The translations under genes were made by a program, and so were the position numbers. Source: Colius striatus (taxonomy: Eukaryota > Chordata > Aves > Coliiformes > Coliidae). From it: DNA of 64,000 nt. Each line of letters opens with the position of its first letter. Positions within the stretch are counted from its first letter, which is position 1. The stretch covers positions 83,594,506 through 83,658,505 of the forward strand of contig NC_084790.1 in assembly GCF_028858725.1 (NCBI RefSeq), read 5' to 3'. Of this stretch, positions 33,406 through 44,535 are shown in pieces. The notes beneath the pieces are model-generated. The model ran no database searches and was not told where the DNA came from. It saw nothing but the letters and a program-made list of their open reading frames with translations.

Positions 33406-34156
33406 GGCAAGACAACTGCGCTGAGCAGTACTGGGCTTTAAGCAGCCCCTAAAGTTTTAAGGTCTTGCACTTCAGCAAGGTATGGAGTGAACAGCACAAC
33501 TATTTCAACCTGCACTTTGAGAGCACGGCTGTTTGAAGCACAGATGCAGAAATTTCGTGTGGAGAATGTGCCTGCCTTCAAGATCAGAAAAACTCCCTGG
33601 CAGACCCCCAGTCATTAGAGAGGGCCAAGAGCCATCAGCTGTACACCAAGAACGCGTTTGTTGTGCTTATCCCCTCCAGCTGTTGAAAGACAAATGGCCA
33701 AAGTCTATTCCAGCAGAAAGGATTTTAAGGGACAACCACTATTGGATGCAGGCTGGGAATGCATGCTGATGGACAGAGTTTTGTAGAGAACAGAGTAAAG
33801 AGGACAGGCACAGGCGCTCCCCTCAAATACCTCTGCACAAAGACTGAGTTCCTAGCCTTCCAACCAAAGAGCTGACAAAAAAGCAGAAGCAGCGGCCAAA
33901 TCTGAAGGTCTGGCCTTGATCCCTGAAAAGACACTGAGGATACTGGGCCCGATCCTGCCTTATGAAGAAGGTGGTAGAAAATGTATCGGTGATTTGGCAG
34001 CAAAGGAACAAAAAGATGGCTGGGCAACAACCCCTCAGAGGCGACTAGGCCTCAAAATAAATCATAAGAAATAGGTCTAATAAGAGAGGACCCCTCCAAG
34101 GGGTCCAGCCAGGAGTTGAAAAGTGACCTAACACAGGTGAGAGCATCATCGCAGGG

Positions 34157-34913
34157 GTGACAAAACCAGGGATGACCTCAGGGGAATACTGGCAAATAGA
34201 CTTCATCGAGCTGCTGAGAAAGGGAGCCTCTCAGTATCTCCTCGACCTGGTAGACACATGTAATGGATGGCCCTGTGGCACCGATGTGGCACGGGAAGCA
34301 GTCAAACAAGTCCTAAATCACAGCATACCCTGCTTTGCTGTACCAGCAGGAATGATTTCAGACAGAGGCCCTTGTTTTGTTGCAGAAGACGTTAAGAAGG
34401 TGGGAGCGCATCTGGGAGCCAAGTGGGATTTACATACGCCCAACAGACCTCAAGCTAGTGGAAAAGTAGAAGGCGTGAACCAGAGCCTTAAGTTACAGTG
34501 GAATCAAATACACCAAGAAACCTCCTTCTCTCGGTTACAAGCTTTACCAAAAGCTTTGCTAAGAGTACCAGTACAACCAAGAAGAAATTGTGTAAGCTCG
34601 TTTCAATCTGCTGGCTTTAGGCAAGACCTTCCAGGAGCTCCACAACCACGTGACCCCACCTCAACCAAGTGGACTAGGCGTTCCGGCACATCCATTTCAA
34701 CCAGGAGAGTGGGTTTACGTCAAGACATGGAAGGACAAAGCCCTGAGAGCTAAGTGGCAGGGACCTCTCCGGGTCTTGTTGACTACTTCCACTGCCCTGA
34801 GAGTGGCTGAAAAAGGATCTTGGCAACATTATTCTAGAGTTCAGAGAGCTACAGCCCCGTGCACAGTCGAACAAAAATCACCACTTACCCGAAAACTTAC
34901 TAAACACCCTTGA
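34157..34913 (+). pseudogene. Class I ERV integrase relic, copy 3 (longest core frame)
   Basis: As at 9286, but the TAG after LPKA is absent, so the core frame runs 198 codons to 34753 before shifting out of phase with the C-terminal module (34650-34913). D, D and E positions are visible. Confidence 0.82.
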
Positions 34914-34955
34914 ACAATTACAAGAGAGCTGGAATTCGTAAGATCCCAAAGGATT

Positions 34956-35920
34956 ATGTGGCTGAAAAGGTGCATTTTCCTCCTTGGATTGCTTGCCGGC
35001 CTAATGAGCGGAACTGGGAGAACAATCGGCAAGTTACTGGCTTTGCTCCCCCATTACCTCAGGAGGAACAGGGTTTCCCTGGAAAGCTGTGCCTATGGAG
35101 TGGGCAGAGCGATGCCAAAACCTGCTTGCTCTGGGAGATGGGAATCAAGCCAGTAGTCGCTTGCGGGACCGTGGCACGAGAACAGTGAGCACGCGCATGA
35201 GCTTCGCAGAGTTTACCAAAGACTCCAAGAAAAATGCAGCCAAGCTATGAAAAGCAGGACCTATTGGCCCAACCGAAGCTCCACAAGGTCTGTTGTGCTC
35301 CAACCAACAAAAAGGGAATTGGCCCAACCCTCGCTGTGCTGCGAGGAGTACTTGTCAGTACTCTCTGACCCGAGAGCAATCTCCCCATCCTAACACGACG
35401 ACGGAAGGCTACTCTGTGCAGTGTTTTCCCCAATGGGTGGCCTCTCTTCTCTTACGAGGCAAAATGGACTTGTAGCGTTAGAACCTACCTTCTAGATATG
35501 TGGCACAAGAGCTCCGGAATGGATTCAGCTCTAGGGGAATTCCGGTGCCGCCACTCAGAGTCCTTGAGGGACTACCTGGAGGAGAACCCCGCAGTGAGAG
35601 ACGTCTTCAGCTTCCAAAAGAGCTTCCCTTAGTTTCAGGAGGAGAGAGGTTTTGGCTTCTTTTCTGCCCTTGGTGTGCCGCAGGGTCACATGGAACTAAA
35701 AGAAAGAAACCAAGCCATTTGTTAGAGTTGGGAGCCACCCATACCATTACAGCGTTGAACAGCACCAGCTATGAACTCCAACAACTTTGACTTGTCACAT
35801 GACAGAAGCGCATGGCTCCAGACTTCTGCATTCATAAGACAAGAAAGTTGTACACATATAAGTCTTCGACTACCTGATTTATTGCCCGTAAATCCTGCAC
35901 TCATCGATAAGTTTTGCCAT
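34956..35920 (+). pseudogene. Class I ERV env-like relic, copy 3
   Basis: Same leader-like start as at 10085 and equally broken afterwards. Confidence 0.5.
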
Positions 35921-36563
35921 CAGGCTTTTTGTCAGGCAGGATATGTGTGCCAAGCCGTGAGCCCTGTCCCGGCTGCGCCTGCAGCAGCCGCCGCCTGGCA
36001 CCACACAATAAGGCTGTGGGTCAATCTCATGTCGTGTGCTGTGGGTGCTGCGGTGCGTACTATAAGAGCCGCTAGCATGGCTGCTGCTGCTGCTGCTGTG
36101 TGGGGACAGCCTTGAGCCAAGCAGCGATGTCAGGGGGTGCCAGCAGTAGCGGGGGATGGGCAGCCACGCGGGAGGTGGGTGGCAATGGCAGGCAGCGGGT
36201 GGCAGAGCCGGGGTGCAAGCAGCGATACCGGGGTGCAGGCGGCAGTGCTGGGTGCTGACAGTAGCGCCGGGGCAGCGGAGATGACGACACAGCCAAGGCT
36301 GCCGTCCGTTTTCACCGGGGGAGCGGTCGGATGCAGCAGCCAGAGGCGGGACTCGGCGCCTGGGACGGCCGTGGTGCCGTGGCAGGAAAGCCCCAAGTGG
36401 AGAGGGAGCCTAGTGCTGTTCATGCCCTTTGGTGTGGCTGGGGCAGGGCCTAGCGAGTTCTTGCTGTCACCAGCCGGCAGCGTCGTACAGGAACCGGGGC
36501 GGGCCCGGGCCTCAGGGGATTGTGGCTTAACTTCTTAAGTGGCCTAGATATTAAACGCTTTGT

Positions 36564-37343
36564 TAAAAATCAGCATCGTTCACAAACTAAGGAAAGGTAC
36601 AACACCGAAAGGCTCTCAGGACGGAGCCCTCCAATGTCCCGTCCCACGGCCACTAAACCTAACCCGTCCCACAGCCTCGCACCAGCTCCAGCCTTCCGCG
36701 CACCACAACCCCAACGCAGCCGCCCCGCCGCCTTTCCTGACAGGCCTCCCGGCCCCCGCCCCAGCTCACCGCTCTCCTGCCTCTCTCTCCGCCACACCAC
36801 CGCTGGCCTCGGCCCTCGCCCGGAACCCCCCGCGCCGAGGCGCGGCCGCCGGGCCGCGCCTGGAACGGCCCGGCCCGAGCTGCCCTGGCCGCACGGAAGG
36901 ATACTGTCCCGGCTCCAGCGAACGCCTCGGCCGGGCCCGGCAGCCGCCTCCACCATCTTGAAACAACCGCCACTCCCAGAGCGCCCCGCGCCGGCCCCCC
37001 AGCGCCCGCCGCCCATTGGCTGCTCGCGCCGGCTTCGCCCCGCCGCTCCCGCGGGAGAGCGGGGCATGCTGGGAGCTGTAGTCCCGCGCGGGCCGGCCGG
37101 CCCGGAGCCTGCCCTCCCGCGGAACTACCGCTCCCGCCGGGCCGCCTCGCTCGTCCCGCCTGCTGCCGGCCGGCCGAGCCAGCGGACAGAGAACTACCTC
37201 TCCCAGCGCACCTCGCGGGTGCGGCCGCGGCCGCGGCTGCGGGGTGGGAGGAAGGGCAAAAGAGGTTACGCCCCCCGCCGGGGACGCGCACACGCCCCCA
37301 TCGGTCTCGCCTGCCTACCGGGGCGCTGACGGCGAGGCCAGGA
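36564..37343. promoter_or_regulatory. CpG island, copy 2
   Basis: Second copy of the island at 11641. The ZNF143-type site is intact (37064-37082) and the CCAAT box is kept (37015-37019), but the YY1-type site has one substitution (CCACCATCTTG, 36950-36960). Confidence 0.6.
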
Positions 37344-38622
37344 GCCTGAAAGAACGGCCTCTCAGCCCAAACTTTCTCCGTGGCACTAGGATCACGAGAA
37401 CTGCTGAAAGCATTTGCACGTGGAAAGGATCTCAGCATCAGCCCTTCCATCTCTCAGCAGCTTGAGGCACGGAACTGTCATTTGTGTGGCCAGAAAGCGA
37501 GACATCTCTCCCGAGCCCTGCGTACCGCTGCTACAAATTGCAGTTCGAGAACATCTTCCTATGAATTTTAAAGCCAAAAGTGTCCACGTGATCTTAACTG
37601 TGTGCAGATGTGAAGTTGCCATATCAACTTTTGGCTGGGGGGGCTGGGGGGTGTGATGTGCGCCTGCAAGACACGGCAAGAAAGGTTTGGCTCTGAAAGT
37701 CCCGTGTTTGCTGATTTGTAATTGGATCTTTTTGCTTTTCTGTCTGGATCTGTGACCACTTGTGTGGCACAACATAGCAATGCAAACCCCAGCCCACTGC
37801 AGTAACTTGTAGTCTCTACAGAGTGGATAGTCTATAGGGTGTAACTTGCAGTCTCTAGCAAAGTCCTTAGAAGGTGGGCGATTTCTCACAAGCATTGTGG
37901 ACGTTCTCATTTGAGGAAAAAAGAGGCTTTTTCCCCATGGCCAGTGTGATTCATATTACGGACCTTCTATGAGTAATAGCAAGTTCCAGAAAGGCTGATT
38001 GCTCACACCTCAACTGGCATGGCAGGTGTTTGCTATTCTGGACTGCCCAGGGCAGGACCATACTTCACCATTTACAGTCTTTATTGGGTAAGAATGGAAC
38101 TAGTCAGACCTTTGTAAAAGGTGCTGAGAGTTCATCTCACTGGTGTCTAAGCTTGGTGGCAAGCATAACATTGAGGGTGGGACTGTGAGGGATTCTTCGG
38201 AATAGTTAATAGGATTGGAGTCACCTGAGCTAGTTCAGCTTTATCTTCTGTCTTTTGTCTAACTCACGTGGCTCTTCATCTCTTCCCTCTAGAGGAAAAG
38301 GCAACCTATGGCAGACTTGGTTTCCTCATTAATGTTTCATGGAGCTGCCATCTCTCCCTACGCGCCTCTGCTAGAGGTGGCCTTCAGTTTACCTACAGGA
38401 TACTTTTAATATAGCATTCAGGCTTTAAAGATGGAGGGTCTCTTTGTCTTCATCAGGGGTTTGGTTCAGGTCTCTTGAGAAGTTGCGGCTCTCTCGTTCG
38501 TAGACATCTTCTTTGGCTGATCCAATAGTTCATCTGTCATCCCGGCCGAGCCACTGTGCACGATGAATTAAACGTCCCTGTTGTTTTCTTTGATCACAGC
38601 AATAACAATTCCTCTGTTATTA

Positions 38623-39053
38623 GAATCATAGAATCATAGAATGGTAGGGGCTGGAAGGGATCTTTAGAGACCATCTAGTCCAACCCTCCCTGCAGAAGCA
38701 GGTTCACCTAGATCAGGTCACATAGGAACATGTCCAGGCGGGTCTTGAAGACCTCCAAGGAAGGAGACTCCACAACCCCTCCGGGCTGCCTGTGCCAGGG
38801 CTCCCTCACCTGAACAGTGAAATCTGAGTTGTCCCAGCAGATCCTTGCTCATCCATGGAGGCCTCCTACCTCCTTTTCCTCCTTTCTTGTGCATTGGGAC
38901 ACACTGATCCTGGGCTTGGAGGAAGTGGTGCTTGAAGATTGACCAGCTCTCGCTGGCCCTTCTACCATCAGGCCCTCTCTATTTGTCAGTACCAGGTCCA
39001 GCAGCACACCCTCCTTGTTGGTTCCTCGATCGTCTGCGACAGGAAGTTGTCGT
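38623..39053 (-). repeat. CR1 LINE 3'-end fragment, block C copy 2
   Basis: Same as 13700-14130. Confidence 0.87.
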
Positions 39054-39317
39054 CAACAGTCTGTAGGGACCTCCTTTCCTTTTCCCAGAGGATTGTTCCA
39101 CTTAAAGGTAGTTAAAATTGGAGTTTTCCACAAGTTGTACTGCTTTGCTCTCCTGTCACCTGTGCTGTGGCAGCGGTTTCGGCGTCACGAAAGGCTGAAC
39201 TTGAAGAGCTTTCAGCAACAGAAATTGCCTAAGTGCAGAGCAATAATATTTCTTAGTCTGAGCTCATTACTTAATAGTTTTGTAGAGCTTTTATAGAACC
39301 ACGTGGACTTGGGGACA

Positions 39318-39729
39318 GAGTGTACCCTCAGCAGGTTCCCTGATGGCACCAAACTGCGAGGACTGGCTGATTCCCCAGAGGCTGTGCTGCCATTCAGCCG
39401 CCAAGTGCAGAGTCCTGCACCTGGGAAGGAACAACCCCATGCAGCTGGAGAGACTGGGGGTTGAGCTGCTGGAGAGCAGCTCTGCAGAGAGAGACCTGGG
39501 AGTGCTGGTGGACAATAAACTAACCATGAGCCAGCAAGGTGCCCTCGTGGCCAAGAAGGCCAATGGCATCCTGGGATGCATCAAGAAGAGTGTAGCCAAC
39601 AAGACAACCTCAAGGGAGGTTCTCCTCCCCCTCTCCTCTGCCCTGGTGAGGCCTCATCTGGAGTCCTGTGCCCAGTTCTGGACTCCTCAGCTCAAGAGGG
39701 ATAGATGCGCAAGGGCTCACTGTCCGAAT
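39318..39729 (+). repeat. CR1 LINE ORF2 fragment, block C copy 2
   Basis: Same as 14395-14806. Confidence 0.87.
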
Positions 39730-41218
39730 TGAGTGACGACAGAGAAATAATTGTGCAAGTTTACGGCACAGAGCAAATGTGCATGTGCTGCCATTCAAAA
39801 GCAATCAGAGAGATGACTTGCCAGTGCTTGATGCTGGTTCATTTGAGCTTAAAAGTGCCATCCAGCTGTTCCTCTGATGTTGTTTTGCTATGAAATGTAT
39901 ATTTGTCAACTAAAAATGACAATAAGGAGTTTGTGCATTAAAACAGGGTTGTAGTGTTGGGGTTTTTTTCATTAATCCTGTTAGGGTGTTGTAAGTGAGG
40001 TCTAAATCTTGCATGGTATTCTAGTGCTGTGTCCGGAAAAAGGCAACTTGCACGGAAGGCATTTAAAGTGTGTAAACATACTATGGGTTTAGCGCCTTCA
40101 GACTCCTGGTGTAGCTTTTGTTTGGTTTTAATATAAAGTTAGCTGATTTTCTTTTCTTGGAGGCTGTGACTTCCATCCTTCTTAGGCAGCATATGCTTAG
40201 TCCCAATCTTGAGATACCACATGCAAAGTCAATGTTGCAGGAATTCTGATGTTCCTTGTGTGACGTGATGAGCGTTTGAAAAATTCGCTTGTTCATTTCT
40301 CTTCCAAGTCTTCCACACCGACGCTGTCTTATTCAATTCCTCAGAGAACTAATGGTTGGCTACAGTGGCTTATGGAGGACACATTGCTGCACCTGCAGGA
40401 AGAGCAAATGGTACATGATTCAGGAGCTCTATTTCAAGCAGAGGACAGCAGTGCTATTTTAAAAGGCAGCGATGAAACCTACTGTGCAATACTGTTTTCA
40501 GTCCTGAGTCACCCCTTGTTCAAGTGAAAAATGAAGTTGGTGACAAAAGTTGCGGAGAAGGGCCACGGAGGATGGATGATGGGAGTCCCGAAGAACCTGT
40601 TTTCTGCGAAGGGACTGAAGTTTGTGTGGCGTGACTGGCTGTGTAGGAGTAGGTTGAGCTGGTGGTAAGGTGATTCGGGCAAGAGACAGTGCTGAGACAA
40701 AGCTATAGGCCGGTGTTGGAACAGAAATAAATGGAGATAAGCAGTCCACAAACATAAAGGTGATGCGAGAGGAAGGTTCCTGAAAATTTGAGCAATCAAA
40801 ACCCCCCTTTCTATGATGGAGCTTGGTTGGCTTTTGAAAGGAATCGAGTGATGTGTTGTCTCTGTCAGCAGGGGATTGCCCTTGATGACACAGAAGATCC
40901 CTTGTAGCACAGCAGCACTTATATCGACAGGAGGGATTTAGTCTGTTTGTACTAAGTAATGTATACATCAGCAGCTTAGTTGTAGTCGGTATTTTGTTGT
41001 GTATTATGTCCTGTGCATTCAGTCAGCTCATGAATGTGTGAGGAGTGGATGTTCCTGGTAAATATGTTTTCCTCTGTACCGGTAACGCTTTCACTAATTC
41101 ATCTGAAGCTTATTTGACTACTGGGAAGTAGGCATGCTTGCCACTTGCTGCTACATGCTACATTGCTGCTTCACGGGGTTATTGATGGGGAGCAGGGGAA
41201 CCTTCCCTGGCAGAAGCC

Positions 41219-41810
41219 TTGGCAAAAGTTCAGCTCGAGAAAGAAGAGGAACCCATAGAACTTCTAGTAGGTACAGGTGTCAGATTTTCAGCACTAAATC
41301 GGACTTTATTGCCCGTAAGTACACAAAACGTCGATATTGTGGGAGCAACCGGACAGGTCGAGAAAACTTTCTTTTTGAGACCACTAAGATGCAAAAGTGG
41401 GAAGAGCGTAGGGATTGATAAATTTCTCTACCTGCCCGAAGCTCCTCGAGCACTTTTAGAATGGGATGAACTCAAACAATCGAACGCTGAAATGAAATTG
41501 AAAGGTGGAGAAATTGATTTTTAAGTACCGGAAGAAAACCACATTGACCTTTTCAGTAGAACTGCAAATTAGGAAAGAAGAAATTAGACACCAATTAAGA
41601 GACCAGGTATATCCAGCAGTACAGGCCTAAGGAGTACCAGGAAAGGCTAAAAATGCAGAATTGGTTGTTGTTAAACTCAAAGGAGGAGCACAACCTGTTA
41701 CGATAAAGCAGTATCCCCCGGAACTGGAAGACGGGCGAGGACTGAAAAACATCACAAAAGAATTTCTAAGATTGGGACTGTCAATCGAATGCTTCACAGA
41801 GTAAAACACA
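41219..41810 (+). pseudogene. Class I ERV protease-RT relic, copy 2
   Basis: As at 16296, with the same Gly at the catalytic Asp position and the same abrupt end. Confidence 0.74.
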
Positions 41811-43418
41811 CTGTTCAACGCTGTAATGGTATGGGTGGCTCCCAACTCTAACAAATGGCTTGGTTTCTTTCTTTTAGTTCCATGTGACCCTGCGGCACAC
41901 CAAGGGCAGAAAAGAAGCCAAAACCTCTCTCCTCCTGAAACTAAGGGAAGCTCTTTTGGAAGCTGAAGACGTCTCTCACTGCGGGGTTCTCCTCCACGTA
42001 GTCCCTCAAGGACTCTGAGTGGCGGCACCGGAATTCCCCTACAGCTGAATCCATTCCGGAGCTCTTGTGCCACATATCTAGAAGGTAGGTTCTAACGCTA
42101 CAAGTCCATTTTGCCTCGTAAGAGAAGAGAGGCCACCCATTGGGGAAAATACTGCACAGAGTAGCCTTCCGTCGTCGTGTTAGGACGGGGAGATTGCTCT
42201 CAGGGGTCAGAGAGTACTGACAAGTACTCCTCGCAGCACAGCGAGGGTTGGGCCAATTCCCTTTTTGTTGGTTGGAGCACAACAGACCTTGTGGAGCTTC
42301 GGTTGGACCAATATTTCCTGCTTTTCATAGCTTGGCTGCATTTTGCTTGGAGTCTTTGGTAAACTCTGCGAAGCTCATGCGCGTGCTCACTGTTCTCGTG
42401 CCACGGTCCCGCAAGCGACCGCTGGCTTGATTCCCATCTCCCAGAGCAAGCAGGTTTTGGCATCGCTCTGCCCACTCCATAGGCACAGCTTTCCAGGGAA
42501 ACCCTGTTCCTCCTGAGGTAATGGGGGAGCAAAGCCAGTAACTTGCCGATTGTTCTCCCAGTTCCGCTCATTAGGCCGGCAAGCAGTCCAAGGAGGAAAA
42601 TGCACCTTTTCAGCCACATAATCCTTTGGGATCTTACGAATTCCAGCTCTCTTGTAATTGTTCAAGGGTGTTTAGTAAGTTTTCGGGTAAGTGGTGATTT
42701 TTGTTCGACTGTGCACGGGGCTGTAGCTCTCTGAACTCTAGAATAATGTTGCCAAGATCCTTTTTCAGCCACTCTCAGGGCAGTGGAAGTAGTCAACAAG
42801 ACCCAGAAAGGTCCCTGCCACTTAGCTCTCAGGGCTTTGTCCTTCCATGTCTTGACGTAAACCCACTCTCCTGGTTGAAATGGATGTGCCGGAACGCCTA
42901 GTCCACTTGGTTGAGGTGGGGTCACGTGGTTGTGGAGCTCCTGGAAGGTCTTGCCCAAAGCCAGCAGATTGAAACGAGCTTACACAATTTCTTCCTGGTT
43001 GTACTCGTATTCTTAGCTAAGCTTTTGGTAAAGCTTGTAACCGAGAGAAGGAGGTTTCTTGGTGTATTTGATTCCACTGTAACTGAAAGGTCTGGTTCAC
43101 GCCTTCTACTTTTCCACTAGCTTAAGGTCTGTTGGGCGTATGTAAATCCCACTTGGCTCCCAGATGCGCTCCCACCTTCTTAACCACTTCTGCAACAAAA
43201 CAAGGGCCTCTGTCTGAAAACATTCCTGCTGGTACAGCAAAGCAGGGTACGCTGTGATTTAGGACTTGTTTGACTGCTTCGCGTGCCACATCGGTGCCAC
43301 AGGGCCATCCATTACATGTGTCTACCAGGTCGAGGAGATACTGAGAGGCTCCCTTTCTCAGTAGCTCGATGAAGTCTATTTGCCAGTATTCCCCTGAGGT
43401 CATCCCTGGTTTTGTCAC
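41811..43418 (-). pseudogene. Class I ERV integrase-env relic, inverted copy 4
   Basis: Mirror of 34157-35762. Integrase core at 43418-43122 and C-terminal module at 42958-42662, with frames broken between them. Confidence 0.8.
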
Positions 43419-44443
43419 CCCTGCGATGATGCTCTCACCTGTGTTAGGTCACTTTTCAACTCCTGGCTGGACCCCTTGGCGGGGTCCTCTCTTATTAGAC
43501 CTATTTCTTATGATTTATTTTGAGGCCTAGTCGCCTCTGAGGGGTTGTTGCCCAGCCATCTTTTTGTTCCTTTGCTGCCAAATCACCGATACATTTTCTA
43601 CCACCTTCTTCATAAGGCAGGATCGGGCCCAGTATCCTCAGTGTCTTTTCAGGGATCAAGGCCAGACCTTCAGATTTGGCCGCTGCTTCTGCTGTTTTGT
43701 CAGCCGTTTGCTTTGAAGGCTAGGAACTCAGTCTTTGTGCAAAGGTATTTGAGGGGAGCGCCTGTGCCTGTCCTCTTTACTCTGTTCTCTACAAAACTCT
43801 CAAAGTGGAGGTTGAAATAGTTGTGCTGTTCACTCCATACCTTGCTGAAGTGCAAGACCTTAAAACTTTAGGGGCTGCTTAAAGCCCAGTACTGCTCAGC
43901 GCAGTTGTCTTGCCTGTATCTCCCAGGTCCGTAGGAAAGCACTGTGGCAAGGCACAAAAGCAAGGCTTGGGGCGCAGGGGCTGGAAAGCTTTCCCGTGGA
44001 AAGGGACCTGGGAGTGTTAACCAGCAGCCGCCTGAACATCAGCCAGCAGCGTGCCCAGCTGGCTAAGAAGGCCAAGGGCATCCTGGCCTGTATCAGGAAC
44101 AGTGTGGTCTGCAGGGCCAGGGAGGTGATTGTTCCCCTGTACTGGGCACTGGTGAGGCTCAACCTTGAGTGCCGTGTCCAGTTCTGGGCCCCTCAGTGCA
44201 AGAAGGAACGCAGGGGCCGGAGCGTGTCCAGAGCCGGGCAGGAGCGCTGGGGAAGGGCCTGGAGAACAGGTTGTGTGAATAGCAGCTGAGGGAGCTGGGG
44301 GCGTTTAGCCTAGAGGAGACACGACCACCCTCTACATGTAGCTAAAGGGGAGTTGTAGGGAGGAGGGGGTTGATCTTTTCTCTGCGGTAGTGAGTGAAAG
44401 AAGGCTTAGCTGGGAAATGAGGAAGAACTTTGCCCCCAAGAGG
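41811..44443 (-). repeat. Amplicon block P, inverted copy d, truncated
   Basis: Reverse complement of block P that stops inside the CR1 pieces, so no speriolin-like gene is present. It has extra deletions at about 43797 (about 260 bp relative to 18874-19130) and about 44400 (joining two CR1 fragments). Its outer end abuts the class II provirus at the junction 44444-44467. Confidence 0.87.
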
Positions 44444-44463
44444 CTTGTTGGACTGGCGTCCAA
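43930..44463 (+). repeat. CR1 LINE fragments, truncated
   Basis: RT C-terminus (43996-44289) followed by a fused remnant of the second CR1 fragment (44401-44457). Confidence 0.82.
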
Positions 44464-44467
44464 CAAG
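44444..44467. other. Rearrangement junction with perfect 10-bp inverted repeat
   Basis: CTTGTTGGAC-TGGC-GTCCAACAAG straddles the change from CR1 sequence to ERV leader. The left half belongs to CR1; the right half runs into the ERV's CAAGGGGGTCCAG. Confidence 0.8.
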
Positions 44468-44535
44468 GGGGTCCAGACTGAACCTCGTGACTCAACGGTA
44501 GGGCTCCCTCATATTCAGCATTTATAATTTAAAAT

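Larger units (their letters stand above)
29336..35762 (+). repeat. Amplicon block P, direct copy c
   Basis: Direct repeat of 4462-10892 at offset about 24.87 kb with scattered substitutions. 31917-31924 keeps the CRE-like site of gene copy 4. Confidence 0.92.
35763..41810 (+). repeat. Amplicon block C, copy 2
   Basis: Direct copy of 10893-16888 (offset 24.87 kb, then 24.92 kb after an indel of about 53 bp). It starts with the relic speriolin 3' tail at about 35951-36563. The stretches 37344-38622 and 39730-41218 hold no gene I can support beyond the unrecognised 156-codon minus ORF at 40498-40968. Confidence 0.9.
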
